DNA from: Saccharothrix ecbatanensis
GTDB lineage: Bacteria; Actinomycetota; Actinomycetes; Mycobacteriales; Pseudonocardiaceae
DNA: 64,000 nt
Assembly (NCBI RefSeq): GCF_014205015.1
Contig: NZ_JACHMO010000001.1
Coordinates: 3,782,001 to 3,846,000, forward strand
Direction of reading: 5' to 3'
Positions 47,106 to 55,778 of this stretch are shown piece after piece (the stretch's first letter is position 1; every line of letters begins with the position of its first letter). The notes beneath the pieces were generated by a model, which had not been told where the DNA came from, searched no databases, and saw only the letters and a program-made list of their open reading frames with translations. Made by a program: the position numbers and the translations under genes.

Positions 47106-47131
47106 CGGACCTCCAGCACCGCAGTGACACA

Positions 47132-47180
47132 CGATAAAGCCGCGGCACCATCCTGAAGCGATGGTGCCGCGGCTTTGTCG
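47132..47180. terminator. Long bidirectional terminator between convergent genes
   Basis: A 17-bp perfect stem (47136-47152 with 47160-47176), loop CTGAAGC, is extended by four more pairs including one G-U, to 47132-47180. It lies between the GH59-like gene (stop 47105) and the giant minus-strand gene (stop 47198), and the arms begin or end in AAA/TTT. Confidence 0.9.
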
Positions 47181-47197
47181 ATCGTCGTCCCTTCGGC

Positions 47198-50100
47198 TCA
47201 TGCGGCCGTGGCGAGCCCTTCGGCAACGACCGCCGCATCGGCCCGCAGGACGGTGCCGACCTCTACTTCGGGCACCAGCGACTGGACCGACTCGCGGAAC
47301 GTGTCGAGCCACGACACCGCTCGGGCCGTGCTCCCGCGAAGCGCCTCCCGGTTGGCCTGGGCCAGCTTGGTGTCGAGCACCACCGCCGCTGACCGGGTGA
47401 CCTTGTTCTCCGCTTCGAACCGGTCGAGCATGGCCCGCAGGTCGGTGATCGACGTGCCGATCGTGAAGACCACCGACTTCTCGGTGACGTGGCCCGCCCC
47501 GTCCAGCGCACGGACCACCAGCGTGTGGGTGCCGAGCGCCAACTGCGGGAACCGCAGACTGGTGCCCTTCGCCACCGCGGCGCCATCGAACGTGGCGGTG
47601 ACCTCGCCGAGACCGGCCGTGGCGTCGGAAGCCGCCCAGTCGACCGCCCGGTCCTCGCTGTGGCCGTAGGTCACGCCGTCGCTGACGCCGAGCAACTCCA
47701 GCGCGGGTGCCGTCGCGTCGACCTTGACTTCCACCGCACCGACCGGCGAGGTGTTGCCCACCCGGTCGGCGCTGCGGTACTCGAAGGTGTGGGCGCCTTC
47801 GGCGGTGACCAGCACCGGCTCGCCGTACCCGACCCATTCACCGCCGTCGACCCGGTACTCGGTGGTGGCGACACCGGAGCCGGCGCCGTCGTCCGCCTCG
47901 AGCGTCACCGTCGGCGACGTGGTGTACCAGCCGGACTGGCCCGCCTCCGGCGTGATCTTCGCGGTCACCGCCGGTCCGTCGGCATCCTCACCGGCCACTC
48001 GGAACCAGTCGAAGTCGATGGTGACCGGACCGCGGGTCTGCTGCGGGCCGATGGCCATCAAACCGAACTTCGGATTTGGAACCTCGTTCGTCACCGCGGT
48101 GCCGAGGGAGGTCCATTCGGTGCCGTCGCCGCTGATCCAGCCGCTGTAGTCGTTGCCCGACTTCGTCAGCTTCAGGTTCCACCAGCCGCTCTTGGCTCCG
48201 GAACCCAGGGTGACCAACCGCTGACCACCCTCACCGAACTTGCCGCCGGCCTCCGACACCAACTCCGCTCGCAGGTCCACGGTCCCACCTGGAGCGTTGA
48301 ACGCCACCACGTCGAACTTCACGTAGTCGTCGTCATCGCCGTACACCATGAAACCGCCAAGCTGGTACCGCTCCACCAACGGCGCACGCATCCGCGTTTC
48401 CACCGTCCAGTCACCACCGGGCGCCGGCTGCAACACGAAGTTCTTCGAGTCACCGTTCGTCCCACCGGCGATGTCACCGGACAACGTGTCGACGCTCAAC
48501 ATCCCATCGGCCATCCGCATCGACGTCAGATCCGGCCGCACCACCGAACTCCAACGGCAACCGTCCAACCGATCCGACTCGAACTCGTCGTTGCGCGCGA
48601 CCGGTGCAGTCGGATCGGCGCACTCGATCGCCGGCATCGGCGGCGGGATCAGCCTGAACCAGTCGAAGTCGATGGTGACCGGATCGCGGGTCTGCTGCGG
48701 GCCGATGGCCATCAGACCGAACTTCGGGCTCGGAACCTCGTTCGTCACCGCGGTGCCGAGTGACGTCCACTCGCTGCCGCCGTCACTGATCCAGCCGCTG
48801 TAGTCGTTGCCCGACTTCGTCAACCTCAGGTTCCACCAGCCGCTCTTGGCTCCGGACCCCAGGCTCACCAGCCGCTGACCGCCCTCACCGAACTTGCCGT
48901 TGTTCTCCGACACCAACTCCGCTCGCAGATCCACCGCACCACCAGGGCGGTTGAACGCCACTACGTCGAACTTCACGTAGTCGTCGTCATTGCCGTACAC
49001 CATGAAACCGCCAAGCTGGTACCGCTCGACCAACGGCGCACGCATTCGCGTCTCGACCGTCCAGTCACCGCTGGGAGCGGACCGCAACACGAAGTTCTTC
49101 GAGTCACCGTTCGTCCCACCGGCGATGTCACCGGACAACGTGTCGACGCTCAGCACACCGTTCGCCATCCGCATCGACTCGAGGTCAGGCCGCACCACCG
49201 AGTTCCAACGGCAACCGTCCAACCGATCCGACGCGAACTCGTCGTTGCGCGCGACCGGCGCATTCGGATCGGCGCACTCGATCGCCGGCATCGGCGACGT
49301 CGCCGCAGGAGTCACCCGGAACCAGTCGAAGTCGACGGTGACCGGGTCGCCGGTCTGCTGCGGGCCGATGGCCATCAGGCCGAACTTCGGGTTCGGAACC
49401 TCGTTCGTCACCGCCGTGCCCAGCGACGTCCACTCGCTGCCGCCGTCACTGACCCAGCCGGTGTAGTTGTTGCCCGACTTCGTCAACTTCAGGTGCCACC
49501 AGCCGCTCTCGGCTCCGGCTCCGAGGGTGACCATCCGCTGGCCGCCCTCACCGAACTTGCCGTTGTTCTCCGACACCAACTCGGCCCGCAGGTCCACGAC
49601 GCCGCCCGGCGCGTTGAACGCCACCACGTCGAACTTCACGTAGTCGTCGTCATTGCCGTACACCATGAAACCGGCGAGCTGGTACCGCTCGACCAACGGC
49701 GCACGCATCCGGGTTTCCAGCGTCCAGTCACCGCCGGGCGCCGCCTGCAACACGAAGTTCTTCGAGTCACCGTTGGTCCCGCCGGCGATATCACCGGACA
49801 ACGTGTCGACGCTCAAGACCCCATCGGCCATCCGCATCGACTCCAGATCCGGCCGCACCACCGAATTCCAACGGCAACCGTCCAGCCGATCCGACTCGAA
49901 CTCGTCACTGCGCCCGTCCGACGCCCCGGGATCGACGCACTCGATCGGCGGCATGGGCGGCGGAGCGACGACGATCTGGGTCGACACCGACTTCGACCGC
50001 TTTGCGGCGTCGGTGACCGTGACCTTCGCGGTGTAGGTGCCCTCCTCGGTGTAGGTGTGGGTCGGGTTGGCCTCAGTCGAGGTCGTGCCGTCGCCGAGGT

Positions 50101-53100
50101 CCCACGCGTAGCTGAACGGCTCGTCGCCCTCGGGGTCGGACACCGTCGTGGCGAATTCCACCTCAAGCGGCGCCGAACCGGAAGTCGATGTGGCGTTGAC
50201 CGCGACGTAGGGCGCGGAGTTGACCGAGACCCCCTTGCCGACGAAGTGGAACGAGTCCACGGTGAACTGGTTGTTCGCCGTGGTCTGGAACACCGCGTGC
50301 AGGCTGGTCGACCCGCCGGGGTTGGTGACGTCGACCGGCGGCACGGTCACGTAGCCGCTCGTCTGCGGCACCGGGATCGTGGCCACCAGCGCTCCGTCGG
50401 GCGATCCGGCCCGCAGTTCGATCGAGCCGCCGGTGCTCGACCCCTGGACACGCGCCGCGATCCCGTCGATCTGGTGCAGGTTCACCGGGTCGAAGGCGAT
50501 CCAGTCGCCGTCGGACACGTCGCCGACCCGCTTGCCCGACTCCGCCGCCGGGTCCTCCTGGACGGTGACGCCGGACTGGCGGTCGTGGTACTCGGCCTGC
50601 TTGTGCTTCGGCTGGAGAACCGCGAGGTCGCGGCTCGTCAACGTCGGCTGGCCGTTCGCCCCGCCATCGGTGTAGCTGGCCTCGACCGTGTAGAAGACGT
50701 CGGCGTCGGCGTGGCCCTCGTCGTGCTGGGTGGCGAGTTCACCCTCGCACGCGTTGATCGTGTCGATCAGGTGGTCGTGCGAGTCGTGTCCGAGCGACAC
50801 GCGCAGCACGGCTTTCGAGCAGTCGACCTGCTCCTCGGGATCGGTGATCGTCGCGTCGAACACGACCCGGTCGCCGAAGTCGAAGAAGCCGCCGTCCACC
50901 GGTGCGGCCAGGTCCACCGACGGCGCGGTGTTGCCGACCGTGACCGACACGTTGGAGATCCCCGCCTTGCCGCCGGGGTCGGTCACCGTGAGCTGGACCT
51001 GGTACACGCCGTTCTCGGTGAACACGTGCTTGGGGTTGGCCTCGGTCGAGGTCGCGCCGTCACCGAAGTTCCACGAGTAGGAGACCTGTTCGCCCTCCGG
51101 GTCGACGGACCCTTCGCTGGAGAACGCCACGTCCAGCGGAGCCTGGCCACTCGACGGGGTCGCCGAGGTGTGCGCCTTCGGCCGCCGGTTGCCCTGCGTG
51201 TAGTCGATCCGGTAGATGCCGGAGTCCGGGTTGTCCCGGCCGTAGCCGCCGCCCCACTCGACCATGTAAAGCGCGCCGTCGGGCCCGAACTTCATGTCCA
51301 TCGGCGCCAGTGGGGTGTTCGATACGTACCACGGGTCGATGCTGAGGAGGCCGCCTGCGGAGTCCTGGTTGAACAGGAAGATCCGGTTGCGTGCCCACTC
51401 GTAGAAGAACGGCTTGCCGTCGTAGAACTCAGGGAACTTCGTCTCGGATTGGAGGTTGGGGTCGTACTCGTAGCGGGGACCGGCCATCGGCGCCTCGCCA
51501 CCTGTGCCCATCTCCGGGAACGCGTTGCCGTTCGCGCCGTTGCCGTACCAGACCGTCGGTTGCTTCGCGGCCGGCAGGTCGGTCAGGCCGGTGTTGTTCG
51601 GCGAGTTGTTGACCGGTTTGGCGCAGTCGAACTTCGGGCCGGAGGTTTCGGCCTCGAAGTCGTAGTCGTTGAACGGGATCCCGTTCGCCACGCAGTACGG
51701 CCAGCCGTAGAACCCCGGCTCGGTGATCACGTTCCACTCGACCAGGGCGCCCGGTCCGCGGTCGGCGTTGTCCGAACCGGCGTCCGGGCCGTAGTCGGCC
51801 AGGTACAGCGTGCCGTCGGAGGCGACGTTGAAGCGGAACGCGTTGCGGAAGCCCATCGCGTAGATCTCGGGCTTGGTCTTCTCCGTGCCCGGCGCGAACA
51901 TGTTGCCTTCGGGAACGGTGTAGGTGCCGTCCGCTTCCGGGTGGACCCGCAGGATCTTGCCGCGCAGGTCGTTGGTGTTCGCAGACGTCCTCTGCGCGTC
52001 GAACAGCTGGCGGCCCGACCGCTCGTCGATCGGCGCGTAGCCGCTCGACTGGAACGGGTTCGTGTCGTCGCCGACACCGATGTACAGGTTGCCGTTGGGC
52101 CCGAAGTCCAGGTACCCGCCGGTGTGACCGGGTTCCTCCTTGCGGGAAGCCGGGATCTCCATCACGACGACCTCGCTGGAGCGGTCGACGGTGTCGCCCC
52201 TGACCGTGAACCGGGAGACCCGGTTGAACTCACGGTTGTCCGCAGGCGAGTAGTAGACGTACATGTGGCCGGTGTCGGCGAAGTCAGGGGCGAGCACCAG
52301 GGACGACACGCCGTCCTCGCCGCCGGAGTACACCGACAGCTCGATCGCGGTCGAGATGCTGCCGGTCTCCGGGTCGTACATCTTGATGTCGCCCAGGATC
52401 TCGGAGTAGAACACCCGCCCGTCCGGCGCGATGTCCAGCGAGGTCGGCGCCTCCGTGGTGTCGTCAAGCGTGACCTTCTCGAACCCGGCGTCCATGGTGG
52501 CCTTGCAGTCCGCGGAGATCGCTCCCGCCGCGGTCTGGATGCCGCCGAGGACGTGCTGCTGGAACTGGGGGTCGGAGTAGGTCGCGGACGAGTGGCCCAT
52601 CGCGGTGGCCCAGACCCGGCCGCCCTCGGCGTCACGGCACCAGGAGATCGGGTGGTCGGTGCCCATCGCCTGACGGCCGGGGTCGTAGGTGTCCTCGTCG
52701 ACCTCGAGCAGCGAGTGGACGTGCCCGCGCATCGTCGGGTGGAAGTTGTACCACTCGTCCGCCATCTCCCAGCGCTCCGGGAGGTCCTTCGTGGACGCGT
52801 GCACGTTGTCGATGCGGTGAGTGGTCGCGGTGAGGCCGCCCGCGGAGTGCTCCGTCATGTGCGAGCCGCCGTTGACGAAGTCGTCCCACCACGGGAAATC
52901 CGACTCGATGTTCATGTCGGTGGCGTTGTGCACAGCCGCGATACCGCCGCCGTTGTTGACGTAGGTCCGCACGGCTTGGCGCTGGGCGTCGGTGTCCCAC
53001 ACCATGCCGCCGTTCTGCGCCATGACGATGACGTCGAAGGTGGCCAGGTCGGCGTCGTTGAAGACGGTCGAGTCCTCGCTGTGCACGACCTCGAAGTTGT

Positions 53101-53299
53101 GGTCCTCTCCCAGCGCGGTGATCATGTCGACGGCCGCGGGGATCGAGTCGTGTTCATACGCCCCGTCGGCGACCTTCGTGAACAGAAGAGCCCGGAACTC
53201 CGGTTCGGCTTGCTGGGCGGCGACGAACGGGGCGAGCCCGATCCCGAGCGCGCTCGCTGCCAATATGCTCAGGGCGGTTCGCAAAATGGGTCTTTGCAT
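47198..53299 (-). CDS. Giant secreted ThuA / sugar-dehydrogenase-like multidomain protein (2033 aa)
   Basis: Domains in order: signal peptide 1-28; ThuA-like 30-263 (FRALLFTKVADGAYEHDSI, MVWDTDAQRQAVRTYVNNGG); PQQ-type glucose/sorbosone dehydrogenase propeller 270-700 (GGEDGVSSLVLAPDF, GHTGGYLDFGPNGNLYIGVG, EIYAMGFRNAFRF); PKD 703-786 (SWNFGDGAT); an Ig-like linker; CBM6-like 893-1026; PKD 1033-1110; three tandem DUF1349/concanavalin-like units of about 220 residues (1127-1782); an Ig-like region with WYTTSPTVTLEADD; and a helical FIVAR-like tail. The tandem units are nearly identical in DNA too. ThuA plus dehydrogenase suggests oxidation or handling of sugars outside the cell. The ribosome site is weak (GGAT). 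It follows the epimerase gene by 60 bp. Confidence 0.88.
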   Translation of the reverse strand: MQRPILRTALSILAASALGIGLAPFVAAQQAEPEFRALLFTKVADGAYEHDSIPAAVDMITALGEDHNFEVVHSEDSTVFNDADLATFDVIVMAQNGGMVWDTDAQRQAVRTYVNNGGGIAAVHNATDMNIESDFPWWDDFVNGGSHMTEHSAGGLTATTHRIDNVHASTKDLPERWEMADEWYNFHPTMRGHVHSLLEVDEDTYDPGRQAMGTDHPISWCRDAEGGRVWATAMGHSSATYSDPQFQQHVLGGIQTAAGAISADCKATMDAGFEKVTLDDTTEAPTSLDIAPDGRVFYSEILGDIKMYDPETGSISTAIELSVYSGGEDGVSSLVLAPDFADTGHMYVYYSPADNREFNRVSRFTVRGDTVDRSSEVVVMEIPASRKEEPGHTGGYLDFGPNGNLYIGVGDDTNPFQSSGYAPIDERSGRQLFDAQRTSANTNDLRGKILRVHPEADGTYTVPEGNMFAPGTEKTKPEIYAMGFRNAFRFNVASDGTLYLADYGPDAGSDNADRGPGALVEWNVITEPGFYGWPYCVANGIPFNDYDFEAETSGPKFDCAKPVNNSPNNTGLTDLPAAKQPTVWYGNGANGNAFPEMGTGGEAPMAGPRYEYDPNLQSETKFPEFYDGKPFFYEWARNRIFLFNQDSAGGLLSIDPWYVSNTPLAPMDMKFGPDGALYMVEWGGGYGRDNPDSGIYRIDYTQGNRRPKAHTSATPSSGQAPLDVAFSSEGSVDPEGEQVSYSWNFGDGATSTEANPKHVFTENGVYQVQLTVTDPGGKAGISNVSVTVGNTAPSVDLAAPVDGGFFDFGDRVVFDATITDPEEQVDCSKAVLRVSLGHDSHDHLIDTINACEGELATQHDEGHADADVFYTVEASYTDGGANGQPTLTSRDLAVLQPKHKQAEYHDRQSGVTVQEDPAAESGKRVGDVSDGDWIAFDPVNLHQIDGIAARVQGSSTGGSIELRAGSPDGALVATIPVPQTSGYVTVPPVDVTNPGGSTSLHAVFQTTANNQFTVDSFHFVGKGVSVNSAPYVAVNATSTSGSAPLEVEFATTVSDPEGDEPFSYAWDLGDGTTSTEANPTHTYTEEGTYTAKVTVTDAAKRSKSVSTQIVVAPPPMPPIECVDPGASDGRSDEFESDRLDGCRWNSVVRPDLESMRMADGVLSVDTLSGDIAGGTNGDSKNFVLQAAPGGDWTLETRMRAPLVERYQLAGFMVYGNDDDYVKFDVVAFNAPGGVVDLRAELVSENNGKFGEGGQRMVTLGAGAESGWWHLKLTKSGNNYTGWVSDGGSEWTSLGTAVTNEVPNPKFGLMAIGPQQTGDPVTVDFDWFRVTPAATSPMPAIECADPNAPVARNDEFASDRLDGCRWNSVVRPDLESMRMANGVLSVDTLSGDIAGGTNGDSKNFVLRSAPSGDWTVETRMRAPLVERYQLGGFMVYGNDDDYVKFDVVAFNRPGGAVDLRAELVSENNGKFGEGGQRLVSLGSGAKSGWWNLRLTKSGNDYSGWISDGGSEWTSLGTAVTNEVPSPKFGLMAIGPQQTRDPVTIDFDWFRLIPPPMPAIECADPTAPVARNDEFESDRLDGCRWSSVVRPDLTSMRMADGMLSVDTLSGDIAGGTNGDSKNFVLQPAPGGDWTVETRMRAPLVERYQLGGFMVYGDDDDYVKFDVVAFNAPGGTVDLRAELVSEAGGKFGEGGQRLVTLGSGAKSGWWNLKLTKSGNDYSGWISGDGTEWTSLGTAVTNEVPNPKFGLMAIGPQQTRGPVTIDFDWFRVAGEDADGPAVTAKITPEAGQSGWYTTSPTVTLEADDGAGSGVATTEYRVDGGEWVGYGEPVLVTAEGAHTFEYRSADRVGNTSPVGAVEVKVDATAPALELLGVSDGVTYGHSEDRAVDWAASDATAGLGEVTATFDGAAVAKGTSLRFPQLALGTHTLVVRALDGAGHVTEKSVVFTIGTSITDLRAMLDRFEAENKVTRSAAVVLDTKLAQANREALRGSTARAVSWLDTFRESVQSLVPEVEVGTVLRADAAVVAEGLATAA
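48000..49945 (-). repeat. Three tandem DUF1349-like coding repeats
   Basis: Matching landmarks (DEF then SDRLDGCRW) fall at about 49898, 49235 and 48581, giving periods of 663 and 654 bases. Long exact DNA stretches are shared, for example around the codons for SGDIAGGTNGDSKNFVL, so the copies arose by recent duplication or are kept alike by conversion. Frame is preserved throughout. Confidence 0.9.
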
Positions 53300-53359
53300 C
53301 GTTGCATCCGTTTCGCGTGTTCGGTTTGGGCCGAAATGAACTCGGTGGGTCCGCCGCGC

Positions 53360-54253
53360 TCAGCGTCGCGCGGATCTGGTGGAACGCGCCCCTGCCCGCA
53401 GCACTCCGCTGAGGAAGGCGAAGCCGTCGACGGCGATGGCGTCCTGCGTCTTCGCCAACGGACGCCAGATCGACGCCGCGGTCGCGATCGTGGCGTTGTC
53501 GCGGGTGAACGACTCGATCACGAGCGGCCCCCGGTAGCCGGCCGCGTCGAGGGCGGAGGTGATACCGGGCCAGTCGAGGTGGTCGGCGCCCGGCGCGCCG
53601 CGGTCGTTCGCGGAGACCTGCACGTGCGCGATCCGGCCGGCAGCCCTCCTGATCGCCTCGGTGATGCTGCGTTCCTCGATGTTCATGTGGTACACGTCGA
53701 GGCCCAGCCCGCACCCCTCGACCGGGAGGCCGTCCAGCGCCTCCAATGCCTGGTCGACCGTGTTGATCAGGCTGGTCTCGTACCGGTTGAGGGGTTCGAC
53801 GGCGACGGTGACGCCGGCGTCCATCGCGTGCCGGACCACGGGTTCGAGGCTGTCGCGAAGTTGCTCGTACCAACCGGGTCGCTGCGCTTCGTCAATCTGC
53901 CACGTCCTGCCTACCGACGTGTAGATCGGACCGGCGATCACCGGTGACGAGACCTCTGCCGCGATGTCGACGGCACGACGCAGGAAGTCTCGCGTTGTGG
54001 TGATGGTCTGCCGATCCGCGGCGACCAGCTCGCGACCCGGCCCCATGGCGACGACGATGGCGGCCGACAGGCCCAGGGAATCGAGCAGTGCCGCCGCCCG
54101 GCGCGGATCCCAGTCGTCCACGTTCTCGACCGTGAGCTCGATGACGTCGAAGCCCCACCCGCGGATCTTCGGCGCCAACTCGGCCAGGCTTTCATCGGTC
54201 AGCGGCGAGGTCCAGATCCAGGTGTTGGCACCCAGTGCCCTAGGCGGTGTCAT
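53360..54253 (-). CDS. Sugar phosphate isomerase/epimerase-like TIM-barrel protein
   Basis: A 297-residue cytoplasmic protein of the xylose-isomerase-like TIM-barrel family, closest by motif to ketose 3-epimerases. Likely metal ligands: Glu in VAVEPLNRYE, Asp in GLGLDVYHMNIEE, His in AHVQVSANDRGAPGADHLDW, and Glu in LVIESF. It starts at ATG 54253 (GGGAG upstream) and overlaps the end of the LivF-like gene by 14 bp, so it belongs to the Liv-type operon. It probably isomerises or epimerises the imported compound; the substrate is unknown. Confidence 0.85.
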   Translation of the reverse strand: MTPPRALGANTWIWTSPLTDESLAELAPKIRGWGFDVIELTVENVDDWDPRRAAALLDSLGLSAAIVVAMGPGRELVAADRQTITTTRDFLRRAVDIAAEVSSPVIAGPIYTSVGRTWQIDEAQRPGWYEQLRDSLEPVVRHAMDAGVTVAVEPLNRYETSLINTVDQALEALDGLPVEGCGLGLDVYHMNIEERSITEAIRRAAGRIAHVQVSANDRGAPGADHLDWPGITSALDAAGYRGPLVIESFTRDNATIATAASIWRPLAKTQDAIAVDGFAFLSGVLRAGARSTRSARR

Positions 54254-55022
54254 GGTCGCTCCCGTCCTCGCGCTTGTTCCCGGCCGTGATGCCCGCCGGT
54301 GCCGGCGAAGTGCCGACGCCGAGGTAGCGGTGCTGGAGTTCCGGACGATCCACCAGCTCCGCTCCGGTGAACTCCGCCTCGATGCGGCCGGAGACCATGA
54401 CGAGCTGCCGGTCGGCGAGCCTCACCGCCGCCCGCAGGTTCTGCTCGACGACGAGAACCGCCACGCCTTCCGCCACCAGTTGGTGGACGACGTCGACCAG
54501 GACGTCGACGATCGTGGGCGCCAGCCCTTCGGAGGGTTCGTCCATCACGACCAGGGGCGTGTTCAGCAGGAGCGCCCTGCCGACGGCGAGCATCTGCTGC
54601 TCCCCGCCGGACAGGGCTGCTCCACCGTGGTGCCGGCGCTGGGCGAGCCGCGGGAACAGCTCGTAGACGGCGTCAGGCGTCCACCGCTTGCCCCGTGCTC
54701 GCCGGGCCAACATGGCGAGGTGCTCGTCAACCGTGAGCGAGGGGAAGAGCCGGCGGCCCTGGGGGACGTAGGCGATACCGGCGTTGGCGACCGCCTCGGG
54801 AGCGAGCCCGTCGACCCTCCGGCCGGCCAGCCGGACTTCGCCGCCCGACGCCGCGAGGAAACCGACCAACGTGTCGCACAGCGTGGTCTTGCCCATCCCG
54901 TTGCGCCCCAGGACAGCCACCGACTCGACGCCCATGCGCAAGCTCAGACCGTCCAGGACCACCGACGATCCATAACCGGCGCGCAGGTCGCGCACATCGA
55001 GTACCGCGTCGTTCGCGGTCAT
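54240..55022 (-). CDS. Liv-type ABC transporter ATPase (LivF-like)
   Basis: A 260-residue ABC ATPase of the branched-chain amino acid / urea transporter class. Walker A is GRNGMGKTT, the Q-loop region YVPQGRRLFPSLTV, the signature LSGGEQQML and Walker B LVVMDEPSEGLAP, all LivF-like. A Gly/Lys-rich C-terminal tail follows. ATG 55022 (GGAGG upstream) overlaps the LivG-like stop. Its setting among sugar genes suggests that the transporter carries a sugar-related solute. Confidence 0.92.
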   Translation of the reverse strand: MTANDAVLDVRDLRAGYGSSVVLDGLSLRMGVESVAVLGRNGMGKTTLCDTLVGFLAASGGEVRLAGRRVDGLAPEAVANAGIAYVPQGRRLFPSLTVDEHLAMLARRARGKRWTPDAVYELFPRLAQRRHHGGAALSGGEQQMLAVGRALLLNTPLVVMDEPSEGLAPTIVDVLVDVVHQLVAEGVAVLVVEQNLRAAVRLADRQLVMVSGRIEAEFTGAELVDRPELQHRYLGVGTSPAPAGITAGNKREDGSDHDTA

Positions 55023-55768
55023 GCCGTCGCCTCCGTGCCGAGGTAGATCCGGTGGACGTGCGGATCCGCACGAACCTGCTCCGGTGACCCGGCCATGACC
55101 TGCACGCCGTCCGCCATCACGACGACCCGCTGGGCGATCCGGAACGCGATGTCCATGTCGTGCTCGATGAGCAGCAGGGTCAGCCGGTCGTCGAGCGACT
55201 CGAGCAGTTCGACCAGCCGCTCCCGCTCACCGCGGGAAAGGCCGGACGCGGGCTCGTCGAGCAGCAGGACGTCCGGCTGGGCCGCGATGGCCATCGCCAG
55301 TTCGAGCTGCCGCCGCTGCCCGTGGGCGAGCTCACCGGCCACCGCGTCGAGCTGCCCGGACAACCACACCCTGGCCGCGACCTCGGCCGCCTCGTCACGC
55401 AACCGGCGATCGACCGAGGACGGCCACAGCGCCCGGTGCCGGCCGCGGCGACCGGCGATCGCGAGGTAGATGTTCTCGCGCACCGTGAGGCCGGCGAAGG
55501 CGCGTGCCTTCTGGTACGTCCGCGCGAGTCCGAGGCGCGGGCGGTGGCGCGACGGGCGGTGGGTGCAGTCCTGACCCCTGATGACCACCGCGCCGGCGGT
55601 CGGTGCGATGTCGCCGGCGATCACGTTGAACAGCGTGGTCTTGCCGGCTCCGTTCGGGCCGAGGATGGCGAGTCGCTCGCCCTGCGCGATGTCGAGGTCG
55701 ATTCCGCTGAGAGCGCGCAGGCCTCCGAACGCCACGGTGACCGCGCGAACCTGGACGACGGACGTCAT
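55019..55768 (-). CDS. Liv-type ABC transporter ATPase (LivG-like)
   Basis: A 249-residue ABC ATPase. Walker A GPNGAGKTTLF, then GLARTYQKARAFAGLTVREN typical of LivG, a signature-position sequence LAHGQRRQLELAMA, and Walker B VLLLDEPASGLS. I chose ATG 55768 because AGGAGG precedes it by 7 bases and overlaps the stop of the binding-protein gene; an in-frame extension to 55837 has no such site. It ends in a 4-bp overlap with the LivF-like gene. Confidence 0.92.
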   Translation of the reverse strand: MTSVVQVRAVTVAFGGLRALSGIDLDIAQGERLAILGPNGAGKTTLFNVIAGDIAPTAGAVVIRGQDCTHRPSRHRPRLGLARTYQKARAFAGLTVRENIYLAIAGRRGRHRALWPSSVDRRLRDEAAEVAARVWLSGQLDAVAGELAHGQRRQLELAMAIAAQPDVLLLDEPASGLSRGERERLVELLESLDDRLTLLLIEHDMDIAFRIAQRVVVMADGVQVMAGSPEQVRADPHVHRIYLGTEATA

Positions 55769-55778
55769 GGTGGTCCTC

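Noticed and set aside
48000..49945. CRISPR or satellite-type repeat
   Set aside because: The repeat unit is about 654-663 bases, in frame and fully coding; it is a protein domain duplication.
49493..53947. Very long plus-strand open frame opposite the giant gene
   Set aside because: It lacks family motifs, mirrors the minus-strand gene codon by codon, and is rich in Gly, Val, Arg and Asp as expected for antisense of GC-rich coding DNA.
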